Origin: Mesorhizobium sp. B1-1-8
GTDB lineage: Bacteria; Pseudomonadota; Alphaproteobacteria; Rhizobiales; Rhizobiaceae
NCBI RefSeq assembly: GCF_006442795.2
Contig: NZ_CP083956.1
Coordinates: forward strand, 4,937,501 to 5,001,500
Direction of reading: 5' to 3'
Length of the DNA: 64,000 bases
The position numbers and the translations under genes are program-made. Shown piece by piece: positions 36,689 to 46,093 of this stretch. The notes under the pieces are model-generated. The model had not been told where the DNA came from. It saw only the letters and a list, made by a program, of their open reading frames with translations, and did no database searches. Position 1 is the stretch's first letter. Every line of letters begins with the position of its first letter.

Positions 36689-38458
36689 TCAGGCCGATAT
36701 CAGCGATTTGCCGGCAGCGGCCAGGCTTTCGGCGCCGTCAATGACGCGCTCCTTGAGGGCGCGCGTTTCGCCAAGCAGGTTTTCGGCGAAGAAGCGGCAA
36801 AGGGCGATGCGGCCACGATCGGCAAGCCCGCCTTGCGCCAGATAGGCGCCACCGGCGGTGAACGACATCAGCCTGAGATAGGGGGTGGCGCCGGCCATCG
36901 CGGCATCGGCCTTGCCGTCGGCCAGCAGCCTTTGCAGGAAGCGCGTCGCCTCGTCGAGATCGGCAAGCGCCCGGTCGAGATTGTCGGCGGTGCGGCCGAA
37001 GCCGTCGATGTTCGAGGTACGCACCGCGTCCGACACCGCTTTCAGTTCGCCGATATAGCGGTGTACATGCTCGCCGCCGCCGAGCGGCAGTTTTCGCGAG
37101 ACGAGATCGATCGCCTGGATGCCGTTGGTGCCTTCGTAAATCGGGGCGATGCGGGCATCGCGATAGAGCGCCGCCGCGCCCGTCTCTTCGATGAAGCCCA
37201 TGCCGCCATGCACCTGCAGCCCAAGCGATGCGACCTCGACTCCGATATCGGTTGAAAAGGCTTTCGCCAGCGGCGTCAGCAGATTGGCGCGGTCGCGCCA
37301 GTTGGCGGCGGCCTCGCCTTCCGCGACACGGGCACGGTCGATGGCATGCGCGCAGGAATAGCTGATCGAGCGGGCGATCTGCGTCAGCGCCTTCATCGTC
37401 AACAGGTTGCGCTGGACATCCGGATGATGAACGATAGGCGCCATGCCGGCACCCGCATAGTCCGAGGCCTTGCCCTGGCGGCGCTCATTGGCATAGGCGA
37501 TGGCTTTCTGGGTCGCCGCTTCGGCCACCGCCACGCCCTGCATGCCGACGGCAAGACGGGCGTTGTTCATCATGGTGAACATGCAGGCCAGCCCCTTGTT
37601 CTCCTCGCCGATCAGCCAGCCGACGGCGCCGGGTGTCATGCCTTGAAACCCGTCGCCATAGATCATGGTGCAGGTCGGCGAGGCATGGATGCCAAGCTTA
37701 TGTTCCAGGCCGGAACAGAAGACGTCGTTGCGGGCACCGAGCGAGCCATCGTCATTGACCAGGAATTTCGGCACCAGGAACAGCGAGATGCCGCGCGTGC
37801 CAGCCGGCGCGTCGGGCAGCCGCGCCAGCACCATATGGACGATGTTGTCGGTGAAATCGTGCTCGCCATAGGTGATGAAGATTTTTTGCCCGAAGATGCG
37901 GTAGGTGCCGTCGCCTGCCGGCTCGGCGCGACTTCGCAGCGCAGCCAGATCGGAGCCCGCCTGCGGCTCGGTCAGGTTCATCGTGCCCATCCACTCGCCG
38001 GAGACGAGTTTTTCCAGATATTTGGCCTTGAGTTCCTCGGAGGCGTGCTTGGTCAGCGCCTCGACGGCGCCCATGGTCAGCGTCGGGCCGATGCCGAAAG
38101 CCATGGCGGCAGAATTCCACATTTCGAGCGCGGCGACGCCAAGCATTGTGGGCAGGCCCTGGCCGCCGAATTCTTCCGGTCCCGACAGCGCGTTCCAGCC
38201 GCCCTCGATCCAGCGCCGGTAGAGTTCCTTCCAGCCGCGCGGCGTGGTGACGGCCGCGTCCTTGAGCACCGCACCATGCTCGTCGCCGATCTTATAGAGC
38301 GGCGCGATCTCCTCGCTGGCGAAGCGGCCGGCCTCTGCCAGGATGGCGTCGACCAGATCCTCGCCAAGGTCGCCGAACGTGCCCGCCTCCAGCGCCGACT
38401 TCAGGCCGGCGACGTGTTTCAGTGTGAAGGCGATGTCCTCGACCGGTGCGCGGTACAT
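36689..38458 (-). CDS. Acyl-CoA dehydrogenase with extended C-terminal domain (DmdC-like)
   Basis: 589 residues, longer than the usual 380-residue acyl-CoA dehydrogenases. Starts MYRAPVEDIAFTLKHVAGL, then the flavin-binding core MTLTEP-like segment (MNLTEPQAGSDLAALRSRA), YGEHDFTDNIVHMVLARL, and an extra C-terminal acyl-CoA dehydrogenase domain (LGGGEHVHRYIGELK onward). This architecture includes methylthiopropanoyl-CoA dehydrogenase DmdC as well as general long-chain enzymes, so the substrate is open. The next gene encodes the hydratase. Confidence 0.92.
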   Translation of the reverse strand: MYRAPVEDIAFTLKHVAGLKSALEAGTFGDLGEDLVDAILAEAGRFASEEIAPLYKIGDEHGAVLKDAAVTTPRGWKELYRRWIEGGWNALSGPEEFGGQGLPTMLGVAALEMWNSAAMAFGIGPTLTMGAVEALTKHASEELKAKYLEKLVSGEWMGTMNLTEPQAGSDLAALRSRAEPAGDGTYRIFGQKIFITYGEHDFTDNIVHMVLARLPDAPAGTRGISLFLVPKFLVNDDGSLGARNDVFCSGLEHKLGIHASPTCTMIYGDGFQGMTPGAVGWLIGEENKGLACMFTMMNNARLAVGMQGVAVAEAATQKAIAYANERRQGKASDYAGAGMAPIVHHPDVQRNLLTMKALTQIARSISYSCAHAIDRARVAEGEAAANWRDRANLLTPLAKAFSTDIGVEVASLGLQVHGGMGFIEETGAAALYRDARIAPIYEGTNGIQAIDLVSRKLPLGGGEHVHRYIGELKAVSDAVRTSNIDGFGRTADNLDRALADLDEATRFLQRLLADGKADAAMAGATPYLRLMSFTAGGAYLAQGGLADRGRIALCRFFAENLLGETRALKERVIDGAESLAAAGKSLISA

Positions 38459-38604
38459 GCTCTCTGCTCCTCCTCCGTACTGGCCGTCCGATCGTAGGAC
38501 CTCAGCCGACGCGAAACCATTGGTCTTTGGCGTTTGGTTCGCGGCCTCCTTTTTACGTAAACGTCAAAATTTGTCACGCGGATTTTGCAATAATATGGAC
38601 TTTG

Positions 38605-38656
38605 TCATCCACGAGCGGAGCGGGAGCGAAGCGGACGCATAGGCCCGAGGATGCAT
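38605..38656. repeat. Half copy of the 177-bp inverted-repeat element
   Basis: TCATCCACGAGCGGAGCG and GAAGCGGACGC, then CCCGAGGATGCAT, match one arm of the element at 28422-28598 with scattered differences. The other arm is missing. It lies in the 256-base gap between the acyl-CoA dehydrogenase and the kinase gene; nothing else in that gap is recognisable. Confidence 0.75.
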
Positions 38657-38714
38657 GTCATAATCTCGCGCAAAGGGTGCGGCGCTGATGCGGCATCAGC
38701 CGGGACGCGTACGC

Positions 38715-40322
38715 TCAGCGAATGCCACGGGCAGCGGCTTGCAGCGCGATGAACGCTTCGTAGCGTCGGTCGTGCCACGTCCGCACCGAGCCGGCGGCCG
38801 GCCAAAAGACGTCGCCCAGCCGTGACATGGCTGGCATGGCGGTCGACAGGTCAGGATAACGGCCTGCTGCGACCGCGCCCAGCATCGCGGCGCCCAGCAA
38901 CACCGGCTCGGGCGACCGGGAGGCGGCGACTGCCATGCCGGTGGCGTCGGCGAGGAGTTGGCGAACCAGCGGCGACTGGCCGGCACCGCCGCTGATGACG
39001 ATCGTGTCGATGCCATAGCCCGACGATGCCATCGCCGCGACGATCTGGCGAACTCCATAGCCGAGGCCACAAATCCCGGCGATATAGAGACCAACGAGGC
39101 TGTCGACGGAGCGATCGGTGCCGATCCCTGCGATCAGGCCACGGGCATCTGGGTCGGCGAGAGGCGAACGGTTGCCGAGAAACTCGGGGACCACGTGGAT
39201 GGCTCCAGCGAGCGCAGCCGCCGCCGAGAGGTTTTCCGAGCTTGCGGCAGCAGTCGCAGCCAGCCAGTCGACCAGGGTTTTGCCTTCGGCCGCCGCCCGC
39301 TCGGTTGCTTCGGCCGCGGCAGGGTGAAAACGCACCAGATGATCTATGGCGGCGCCTGCCGCTGACTGGCCGCCCTCGTTCAGCCAAAGCCCAGGCACCA
39401 TCGCCGAATAATAGGGACCCCAAACCCCCGGCACGAAAGCCGGCGCATCGCTGCTTGCCATTGTGCACGCCGAGGTGCCGAGCACATAGGCCATTCGCGA
39501 CTGGATGCTGCCGATGTCTCCAGCGGCCCCGACGGTCGCCACGCCGCCGGCATGGGCGTCGATCAGCCCGGCGCCAACGATCGTGCCGGCAGCAAGCCCC
39601 AGTTCGCCTGCGGCTGCTGCGGTCAGCCCCGAGCCGACCGCCGTTCCCGGCTCAACGACTTCGGTACCGATGCGGACAAAGTTCTCGTCGGCGAGTTCGC
39701 CCAGCCCGATGGCTTGAAAATAGCTCTCGTCCCAGCGGTGCTCATGGCTGAGATAGGTCCATTTGCAAGTCATCGTGCATACCGAGCGCGCCAGACTGCC
39801 GGTGGCGCGCCAGGTCAGGTAGTCGGTGAGGTCGAAGAATTGCCCCGCCCGGGCAAATGTTTCAGGCAGGTTCTCCTTCAGCCACAACAGTTTCGGCGTT
39901 TCCATCTCCGGCGAGATGACGCCGCCGACATAATCCAGCACCCGATGCCGGCCGGCATTGATGCGCTGGGCCTGATCGAGCGCCCGATGATCCATCCAGA
40001 CGATGATGTTGCGTTGGCTGTCGCCCGACCGGCCGACTGGCAGTGGCGCGCCATCGTCTCCAACCACCACCAGCGAACAGGTCGCGTCGAAACCGATGCC
40101 GCCGATTTCCCGCGGATCGACGCCCGACTTCCCGACCGCCTCACGCACGCTCGAGCAGACCGCCTGCCAGATGTCCCGGCTCGACTGTTCGGCGATCTCG
40201 CCAGGCTCGACGAAGAGAGCAATGTCGCACTTGGCCGAAGCCAGGAGCTCGCCGCGCTCGTCAAAAACGCCGGCGCGCGCGCTGCCGGTGCCGACATCGA
40301 TGCCGAGGAAGTGGGAAGGCAT
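38715..40322 (-). CDS. rbtK: D-ribulokinase (FGGY family)
   Basis: 535 residues. N-terminal GIDVGTGSARAGVFDERGEL, then GFDATCSLVVVGDDG, IIVWMDHRALDQA, VGGVISPEMETPKLLWLKE and the ADP-site ISGGAGQSP all fit the D-ribulokinase branch of the FGGY carbohydrate kinases. It would phosphorylate D-ribulose made by the ribitol dehydrogenase encoded directly upstream, feeding the pentose phosphate pathway. It is the last gene of the ribitol series on the minus strand; a 12-unit heptamer repeat lies just before its start. Confidence 0.9.
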   Translation of the reverse strand: MPSHFLGIDVGTGSARAGVFDERGELLASAKCDIALFVEPGEIAEQSSRDIWQAVCSSVREAVGKSGVDPREIGGIGFDATCSLVVVGDDGAPLPVGRSGDSQRNIIVWMDHRALDQAQRINAGRHRVLDYVGGVISPEMETPKLLWLKENLPETFARAGQFFDLTDYLTWRATGSLARSVCTMTCKWTYLSHEHRWDESYFQAIGLGELADENFVRIGTEVVEPGTAVGSGLTAAAAGELGLAAGTIVGAGLIDAHAGGVATVGAAGDIGSIQSRMAYVLGTSACTMASSDAPAFVPGVWGPYYSAMVPGLWLNEGGQSAAGAAIDHLVRFHPAAAEATERAAAEGKTLVDWLAATAAASSENLSAAAALAGAIHVVPEFLGNRSPLADPDARGLIAGIGTDRSVDSLVGLYIAGICGLGYGVRQIVAAMASSGYGIDTIVISGGAGQSPLVRQLLADATGMAVAASRSPEPVLLGAAMLGAVAAGRYPDLSTAMPAMSRLGDVFWPAAGSVRTWHDRRYEAFIALQAAARGIR

Positions 40323-40347
40323 GGGGACCTCGGAGTGAATGGTGGAT

Positions 40348-40431
40348 GGTGAGTGGTGAGTGGTGAGTAGTGAGTAGTGAGTAGTGAGTAGTGAGTAGTG
40401 AGTGGTGAGTAGTGAGTAGTGAGTAGTGAGC
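40348..40431. repeat. Tandem heptamer array (12 units)
   Basis: Twelve consecutive 7-bp units of the form RGTGAGT (last one GAGC), 84 bp in all. It lies between the dehydrogenase stop and the kinase start, 25 bases before the kinase ATG on the minus strand. A complementary array follows at 40444-40471. Confidence 0.95.
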
Positions 40432-40443
40432 AGATTACCTTCT

Positions 40444-40471
40444 ATTCACTATTCACTATTCACTATTGACT
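40444..40471. repeat. Tandem heptamer array, inverted (4 units)
   Basis: Three ATTCACT units and one ATTGACT. Their complement (AGTGAAT) pairs with the units at 40348-40431 allowing G-T pairs, so the two arrays can fold onto each other. It overlaps the stop codon of the dehydrogenase gene by two bases. Confidence 0.9.
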
Positions 40472-41198
40472 ACAAATCATTGCTCTGCGGCAGGATCACA
40501 AGATCCCGAATGGTGACGTTGCGCGGACGTGTGAGCATGAACAGCACGGCTTCCGCCACTTCGGCGGGCTGCATCAACCCTCCTGCCGCGAGTTCTTCGT
40601 CGAGCTTCTCCTGCGGCCAATCGCTGATCAGGGCCGTCACGACGGGCCCTGGAGCAACGGCTCCGACGCGTAGGCCGTGCTTGGCGACCTGGCGGCGGAC
40701 GGTATGGACGAAGGCCTGCACGGCATGTTTGGAGGCGGTGTAGATCGGCTCCCAGACGACGGGAACCAGCCCGGCGATCGAACTGGTGACGATGATGTCG
40801 CCGGACTTGCGCTCGACCATGTGCGGCAGGACGGCATGCACGGAGCGGAACACCGCGTTGATGTTGAGATTCAGCATGCGGTCCCAGGCGTCCGGATCGC
40901 CGTCGAGGACATCGCCGCCGACATAGGCGCCGGCATTGGCATGGAAGATGTCGAGCTGGCCGGCCGTTTCCAGAATCCGGGGCATCATGCCGGCGACATC
41001 GGACGGTTTCATCAGGTCGATCACCAGGGGGATCGACCGCGGTCCGAGCTCCGCGCAAACATCCCTCAGCGCTTGCCCGGCACGGTCGACGAGCACGACG
41101 CGGGCGCCGGCGGCAAGCATCGCCCTTGCGCATTCCAGGCCAATGCCCGACGCGGCGCCGGTGATTGCCGCGACTTTTCCACTCAGATCCTGAGCCAT
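40470..41198 (-). CDS. rbtD: Ribitol 2-dehydrogenase (SDR family)
   Basis: 242 residues. The sequence follows the Klebsiella ribitol dehydrogenase closely through [57 protein letters not shown] and [15 protein letters not shown] site at 13-20; catalytic Tyr153 and Lys157. It oxidises ribitol to D-ribulose. A good ribosome site (GGAAGAGGG) precedes the ATG at 41198. It lies between the sugar permease and the kinase, which gives the complete ribitol pathway. Confidence 0.93.
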   Translation of the reverse strand: MAQDLSGKVAAITGAASGIGLECARAMLAAGARVVLVDRAGQALRDVCAELGPRSIPLVIDLMKPSDVAGMMPRILETAGQLDIFHANAGAYVGGDVLDGDPDAWDRMLNLNINAVFRSVHAVLPHMVERKSGDIIVTSSIAGLVPVVWEPIYTASKHAVQAFVHTVRRQVAKHGLRVGAVAPGPVVTALISDWPQEKLDEELAAGGLMQPAEVAEAVLFMLTRPRNVTIRDLVILPQSNDL

Positions 41199-41223
41199 TT
41201 CTACCCTCTTCCTAGTGATCGGT

Positions 41224-42483
41224 TCAGGCTCGGCCGTGGGAAACCCGCGAGCGCCGCGCCAGGGAATCGACGATGACCGCGATCGCCAGAACGGCGCCGG
41301 TGATCATGTAGCGAAGCGACGACGACAGATCGAGCAAGGTCAGCCCGCTGGCGATCGACTGGATGACGATGATGCCGAGCAGCGCCGAATAGGCGCTGCC
41401 GCGACCGCCGAACAGGCTGGTGCCGCCGATGACGGCCGCCGCGATGGCGTTGAGGTTGACATCGCCGGTGCCGGCCTGCTGGCTGGCAGAGGCAAGCCGC
41501 GCCGCCGAGAGCACGCCGCCGAGTGCGGCGAAACTCGAACACAGCACGAAGGCACTGAGATAGATCAACCGCACCTTGATGCCGGCGCGGCGCGCCGCTT
41601 CCCGGTTGCCGCCGACGGCGGTCATCGAGCGGCCCCATTTGGTGCGCGTCAGTGCGTAGTTCATCGCCACCACGAGGCCGACGAACAGGCCGAACATCCA
41701 GGGAATGCCCCGCGCCTGGTTGAGATAGGCGACGATCAGCTCCAGCCCGACCGTGATGGCGGCGACACGCAGGATGAGCCCGCCGACCGAGGGCGGCGAC
41801 AGGTTGACGGCGCGGCGGCGGCTGACGGTGCGCAAGCCTGTGACCAAAAGCACGACGCCGGGAACCGCGGCCAGCGCATAGGAGAGCCAGTCCGGCATGA
41901 CCATGAGCTGGCCGAAATTCACCAGATTCGAGCCGTAAGGCAGATTGATCGAGCCGGTGGAGCCGAGGATGTAGAGCTGCATGCCGAGCACGGCGAGCAG
42001 GCCGGCGAGCGTCGAAACGAAGCTCGGCATGCCGAGCCGGTTGAACAGAAGCGCATAGAGCGAGCCGATAAGTCCGCCGAAGACGATGGCCGTGAGGATG
42101 GCGAGCGCCACCGGCCAGCCCTGGTTGACCCACAGCGTGCCGACAAGTGCCGAGGCAAAACCGCTGATCGAGCCGACGGACAGGTCGATCTCGCCGACCA
42201 TCAGGACGCAGACGATGCCGAGCGCGATCACGCCCACGGTCGAGCAGTCGAACAGAAGGTTGACCAGGTTGCTTGACGAGACGAAGACCGGATTGAGGCT
42301 GGTGAAGACGGTCCAAATAATGACCAGTCCGACGACCACAGGCAGCGAGCCGAGATCGCCCGAGCGCACGCGGTCGAGGAAGGCGATGATCCTGCCGCCC
42401 ACCCCTGTCGCATGCTTGACGCGTGTGTCGCCGCGGTCCAGCGCCGTCGAAGCCGACGTGTCGTGCTTGATCTCCGCAGTCAT
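41224..42483 (-). CDS. Sugar ABC transporter permease (CUT2/RbsC-XylH family)
   Basis: 419 residues with about ten hydrophobic segments, N-terminal charged tail then [19 protein letters not shown], the family loop [16 protein letters not shown] and [18 protein letters not shown]. It forms the membrane channel for a pentitol or pentose, taken here as ribitol from the catabolic genes in the same operon. Its start overlaps the ATPase gene by 4 bases (ATGA). Confidence 0.93.
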   Translation of the reverse strand: MTAEIKHDTSASTALDRGDTRVKHATGVGGRIIAFLDRVRSGDLGSLPVVVGLVIIWTVFTSLNPVFVSSSNLVNLLFDCSTVGVIALGIVCVLMVGEIDLSVGSISGFASALVGTLWVNQGWPVALAILTAIVFGGLIGSLYALLFNRLGMPSFVSTLAGLLAVLGMQLYILGSTGSINLPYGSNLVNFGQLMVMPDWLSYALAAVPGVVLLVTGLRTVSRRRAVNLSPPSVGGLILRVAAITVGLELIVAYLNQARGIPWMFGLFVGLVVAMNYALTRTKWGRSMTAVGGNREAARRAGIKVRLIYLSAFVLCSSFAALGGVLSAARLASASQQAGTGDVNLNAIAAAVIGGTSLFGGRGSAYSALLGIIVIQSIASGLTLLDLSSSLRYMITGAVLAIAVIVDSLARRSRVSHGRA

Positions 42484-43301
42484 GGCCGCTGCTCCTGCGC
42501 TTGTCCGCGTTCGGCACGGCGCCGCTCGGCGCGGCGCGAGACCGCGTTGTTGGAGGCGCCGGTGATGGCGCTGACCAGTTCCTGGTTCGAGGCGTCGGGC
42601 TCGAAAATACCGTTGTTGCGGCCGAGCCGCAGCACGACGATACGGTCGGCGACGGCCCGCACATCCTCCATGTTGTGGCTGATCATCAGCACGCCGAGGC
42701 CGCGCTCGCGCACGCGGTCGATTAGGTTGAGCACTTCCGCCGTCTGGGCAACGCCAAGGGCGGCGGTCGGTTCGTCGAGCAGGATGACCTTGGGGTCGAG
42801 CAGCAGCGAGCGGGCGATCGCCACGGTCTGGCGCTGGCCGCCGGACAGCGATGCCACCGCCTCGCGGACGCTCGGAATGCGCGCCGATAATTCATTGAGC
42901 AGCGTCCAGGCGCGTATCTCCATGGCCACCTCGTCGAGGCGCAGCGGGCTAAGCTCGTTGCCGAGGAAGATGTTGGCGACGACATCGAGATTCTCGCACA
43001 GCGCCAGGTCCTGGAAGACGGTGGCGATGCCGAGCGTCAGTGCGGCGCTGGGATCCGGCATGGTGACGGTCCTGCCGCGAAAGGTGATGGTTCCCGAGCT
43101 TGGCTGATGGACACCTGCGAGGATCTTGACCAGCGTCGACTTGCCGGCGCCATTGTCGCCGACCAGCGCCACGACCTCGCCCGCATGGACGTCCAGATCG
43201 ATGTCGGTGAGGGCCGAGACAGCCCCGAAATGCTTCGAGATGCCGCGCAGGCTGAGCACCAGTTCGCCCGGCGAAACCGGATTGTCGGGAATGTCGGTCA
43301 T
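42480..43301 (-). CDS. Sugar ABC transporter ATP-binding protein (single ABC domain)
   Basis: 273 residues with Walker A GDNGAGKST, signature LSGGQRQTVAIARSL and Walker B VILLDEPTAAL. Unlike RbsA or XylG (about 500 residues, two domains), it has only one ATPase domain, the arrangement seen in FrcA-type CUT2 systems. I start at the ATG at 43301 (MTDIPDNPV); the frame is open to 43421 through the upstream hairpin. It powers uptake with the permease that follows. Confidence 0.93.
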   Translation of the reverse strand: MTDIPDNPVSPGELVLSLRGISKHFGAVSALTDIDLDVHAGEVVALVGDNGAGKSTLVKILAGVHQPSSGTITFRGRTVTMPDPSAALTLGIATVFQDLALCENLDVVANIFLGNELSPLRLDEVAMEIRAWTLLNELSARIPSVREAVASLSGGQRQTVAIARSLLLDPKVILLDEPTAALGVAQTAEVLNLIDRVRERGLGVLMISHNMEDVRAVADRIVVLRLGRNNGIFEPDASNQELVSAITGASNNAVSRRAERRRAERGQAQEQRP

Positions 43302-43320
43302 TGTCGGCAACCTTCCATTT

Positions 43321-43365
43321 GCCCGGCCGGCCGGGAAGCATCCGGCCGCCTTGCGACGGCCGGGC
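43321..43365 (-). promoter_or_regulatory. GC-rich hairpin after the binding-protein gene
   Basis: GCCCGGCCG (43321-43329) pairs with CGGCCGGGC (43357-43365); the loop holds further GC-rich pairing. It lies in the 82-base gap between the binding-protein stop and the ATPase start. A hairpin here usually protects the upstream message from 3' decay, so more binding protein is made. Confidence 0.6.
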
Positions 43366-43383
43366 GCCATTATACGCCTTCGC

Positions 43384-44448
43384 TCACTTGATGATGCCGA
43401 GCTTCTTGCAGCCTTCGGCATAACGGTCGACGCAGAGTTCCTCGGCCGTGTTGATCTTCTTGTCGATGATCTCGGCCTTGAGGTTCTCCTGCGTCACCAC
43501 TGCCGGCGTGAACAGCTGCGAGGGCGTGTCGTAGAGCGTCATCTCGGCCTTCGGCGTCTCGCCGGAGAGCAGCTTGACAGCGACGTTGGCGGCGGCCGCG
43601 GCGACGATCTCGCTCGGCTTCGAGATGGTGTTGTACTGGTCTCCGGCGATGATCAGCTGCAGTGCGGCGATCGTTGCGTCATTGCCGGTGACCGGCGGCA
43701 CCGGATCGACGCCGGCCGCTTTGAACGCGGCGATCGCGCCGCCGCCGGTGCCGTCATTGGCGGCAACGACACCGAGGATCTGGCCACTGAAGCGAGTGAT
43801 CTGGCCGCTTGCCCATTGCTGCGCCTTCGGCGGCGCCCATTCCGGCGTGTCGAACTCGGCCAGGATCTTGTAGCCGCTGTTGTCGAGCCCTTCGTGAATG
43901 CCCTTCTTGATCAGGCCGGCGGCGGCGTCGGTCGGCGAGCCATTGATCTGCAGCACGCCGCCCTTGGCGGGATCGACCTTCAGCGCCTTCAAATGCTCGA
44001 CAAGGGAGTCGGCGATGGCCTTGCCGATGCCTTCGTTGTTGAAGGAGACGTAGAAATCGGCGGGTGTGCTCGGAACCGGCCGATCGTAGGCTATCACCTT
44101 GATGCCCTGACTTTGTGCCAGCTTGACCAGCGAAGCGGCGGCGGTGGAGTCCACCGGATCGAGCACGATCGCCTTGGCGCCCTGCGAGATGACGGAGTTG
44201 AACTGCTGCTGCTGGCGCGCGGCATCGGCGTCGGCGTTCTGGTAGAGCACCTTGCAGCCGGGGCACAGCTTCTTCATTTCGGCGACGAAGCCCGGATAAT
44301 CGTGCTGCTCGTAGCGGGTCGACGCCTGATCGGGCATCAGGAAGGCGACGGTGGCGTCAGTAACCGCCCCGGCAAAGGCTGCGGTGCTGCCGAGGAGAGA
44401 GAGTGCGAACGCAATCGCGCCAGCCGATTTCGATGCAAATCTGGTCAT
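43384..44448 (-). CDS. Sugar ABC transporter substrate-binding protein (periplasmic)
   Basis: 354 residues: signal peptide (about 1-26, cleavage near AFA), then a type I periplasmic binding fold with FLMPDQASTRYEQHDYPGF, IVLDPVDSTAAASLV and VVAANDGTGGGAIAA, the pattern of XylF/RbsB-like CUT2 proteins. It is the first gene of the transport operon, with a strong ribosome site (GGAGGAAATGA). Ribitol is the likely ligand because of the enzymes downstream. Confidence 0.92.
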   Translation of the reverse strand: MTRFASKSAGAIAFALSLLGSTAAFAGAVTDATVAFLMPDQASTRYEQHDYPGFVAEMKKLCPGCKVLYQNADADAARQQQQFNSVISQGAKAIVLDPVDSTAAASLVKLAQSQGIKVIAYDRPVPSTPADFYVSFNNEGIGKAIADSLVEHLKALKVDPAKGGVLQINGSPTDAAAGLIKKGIHEGLDNSGYKILAEFDTPEWAPPKAQQWASGQITRFSGQILGVVAANDGTGGGAIAAFKAAGVDPVPPVTGNDATIAALQLIIAGDQYNTISKPSEIVAAAAANVAVKLLSGETPKAEMTLYDTPSQLFTPAVVTQENLKAEIIDKKINTAEELCVDRYAEGCKKLGIIK

Positions 44449-44618
44449 TTCATTTCCTCCGTTTCAATATAGTTTTATAGTTCTTCATGCAGCCCCAAGC
44501 GTTCAGCTCGCCGCACGGATTCCGGATTTCAGAACAAGCGATATCCATCACGGGGCGTTGTTGACACACCCCGCGTCCTTTCTGCCTGCAATTGTTGACT
44601 CCTCCCGGTTCCTCCCTG

Positions 44619-45503
44619 TTAGGCGGCAATCTCCGCGCTTGCATTTTCGCTCAGCAATGCCCTGAAGCGGGACGGCGGCATGCCCTTCTGCTCAAGGAAC
44701 TGGCGGTTGAAATTGGAGATGTTGTTGTAGCCCGCGGCGTAGCAGATCTCGGTGATCGACAGCCCGGCCTCGCTCATCAGCAACTGGCATGCAAGGTTGA
44801 TGCGCAACCGCTTTACGTATTGCACCAGCGCCATGCCCGTATGGCGGCGGAAGCTGCGCGAGAACCCGCCGGTGCTCTGGCCGGCGATTGCCGCGAGGTC
44901 GCTTTCGCTGAACGGCTCGGTCAAATGGCAACTTATGTAGGCCAGCACCTTGTTGATGCCTTCGGACATGAACCCCGACGGGTCCGGCAGGTAACCCGAA
45001 CTGGCAAGCTCCACCACATCGGCGGCATGGCTCAGGATGTCGACGAGGCGAAGGAACAGTTCCACCCGGCGAATGCCTTGAGCGCCGACAAGCTCTTCCA
45101 GGAGGGGCGCGGCGAGCTCCGCCGTTGCAGCGGGGAACAGCGCGCCGCGGCGGCTGCGTTCCAGCACGTCCGCGCATGCAGCCAATTCGGGGAAGGCCTT
45201 TGTTGCATCGGAGAAGAATTCCTCCGAGAACTGCACGACGCGACCGCGCAACGGCACCGCCGCCCCGGCCGGTACGTCGCTTACCCAGTTGTGGGGCAGG
45301 TTCGGACCGGTGAGCACCAGGTTGCCGGGCGCGAACTCGCCAATGAAATCACCGACGAAATAGTGACCGGTCGTCGCAACCACATGGTGGATTTCGTATT
45401 CCGGATGGAAATGCCAGCGCACCGTGTGGAAGGGATAGCCGTGCTCCCACGCCTTGAAGGATTGCGAGCGCCCTATCTGCACGACCTCCAGCTGTGGCTT
45501 CAT
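44619..45503 (-). CDS. AraC family transcriptional regulator of the ribitol locus
   Basis: 294 residues with an N-terminal cupin-like sugar-sensing domain (HTVRWHFHPEYEIHHVV) and C-terminal AraC helix-turn-helix pair (SESDLAAIAGQSTGGFSRSF and EICYAAGYNNISNFNRQF). I chose the ATG at 45503 because GGAGGA lies seven bases before it; the in-frame ATG at 45581 has weaker signals. It reads in the same direction as the transport operon, 170 bases upstream, and most likely activates it. Confidence 0.88.
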   Translation of the reverse strand: MKPQLEVVQIGRSQSFKAWEHGYPFHTVRWHFHPEYEIHHVVATTGHYFVGDFIGEFAPGNLVLTGPNLPHNWVSDVPAGAAVPLRGRVVQFSEEFFSDATKAFPELAACADVLERSRRGALFPAATAELAAPLLEELVGAQGIRRVELFLRLVDILSHAADVVELASSGYLPDPSGFMSEGINKVLAYISCHLTEPFSESDLAAIAGQSTGGFSRSFRRHTGMALVQYVKRLRINLACQLLMSEAGLSITEICYAAGYNNISNFNRQFLEQKGMPPSRFRALLSENASAEIAA

Positions 45504-45805
45504 CGAATAGTCCTCCGCGCCTCTGCACCAACTGTCCAGAATCTGCGCCTCCTCCCAAAGGTCGCTCTCGCCAACTGACATCGACGCTAAGCGCAGATTA
45601 GCCGGATCGCTACCACGGGCTGGTCGCAAGACCGATACTTTTTTGACATGTGAGCGCACCGAGGCGCGGGACGCCGCGAAGCACGCTGCCGCAAGAGCCG
45701 GCGCCGGATCCGTTCGAGGTGCCGTCGCTGTTTTGGCGCTGATCGCCAAGCAGTCACTTGCTATGTACGTCTTAATCCCGTACATATCATCCGGAGGTGA
45801 TTGCA
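45504..45805. other. Intergenic region between the AraC gene and the toxin-antitoxin pair
   Basis: 302 bases between divergent genes. It holds the operator-like palindrome at 45764-45784 and possibly an alternative N-terminus of the AraC protein (45504-45581). The rest (45582-45763) shows no coding signal or structure I recognise. Confidence 0.6.
45764..45784. promoter_or_regulatory. Operator-like inverted repeat upstream of the antitoxin gene
   Basis: TGTACG (45764-45769) and CGTACA (45779-45784) around nine bases, 22-42 bases before the antitoxin ATG. The position fits repression of the pair by the antitoxin (ribbon-helix-helix proteins bind such half-sites) or by the toxin-antitoxin complex. 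Confidence 0.65.
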
Positions 45806-46093
45806 ATGCCAAACCAACAGACCCGTACTGCTCGTCTCGAAGCCCGTATCTCGCCAGACATGTTGAGCATCGTGAAACGTGCCGCCGAAATCCAGGGCCG
45901 CAGCGTTAGCGACTTTGTGGTCTCGGCAGCTCAAGAAGCCGCCCAGCGTACCATCGAAGAGACCGCCATCATCCGCCTGTCCATTGAGGATCAGCAAGCC
46001 CTGATGGAGGCTATTCTCAACCCGCCCGAACCCAATGACGCGCTGCGCAAAGCCGCTGCTGCCTACAAACGCCTTATCTCTGAGTCTCGGTGA
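45806..46093 (+). CDS. tacA: DUF1778 (TacA-type) antitoxin
   Basis: 95 residues: N-terminal ribbon-helix-helix DNA-binding part (TARLEARISPDMLSIVKRAAEIQGRSVSDFVVSAA, seen in pieces) and a C-terminal toxin-binding tail (FS-less form ending NPPEPNDALRKAAAAYKRL). I start at the ATG at 45806 with CGGAGG eight bases before it. Its TGA overlaps the toxin's GTG start (GTGA). It neutralises the acetyltransferase and represses the pair. Confidence 0.92.
   Translation: MPNQQTRTARLEARISPDMLSIVKRAAEIQGRSVSDFVVSAAQEAAQRTIEETAIIRLSIEDQQALMEAILNPPEPNDALRKAAAAYKRLISESR

Noticed and set aside
40348..40471. CRISPR-like array
   Set aside because: Units are 7 bp with no spacers; it is a simple tandem repeat.
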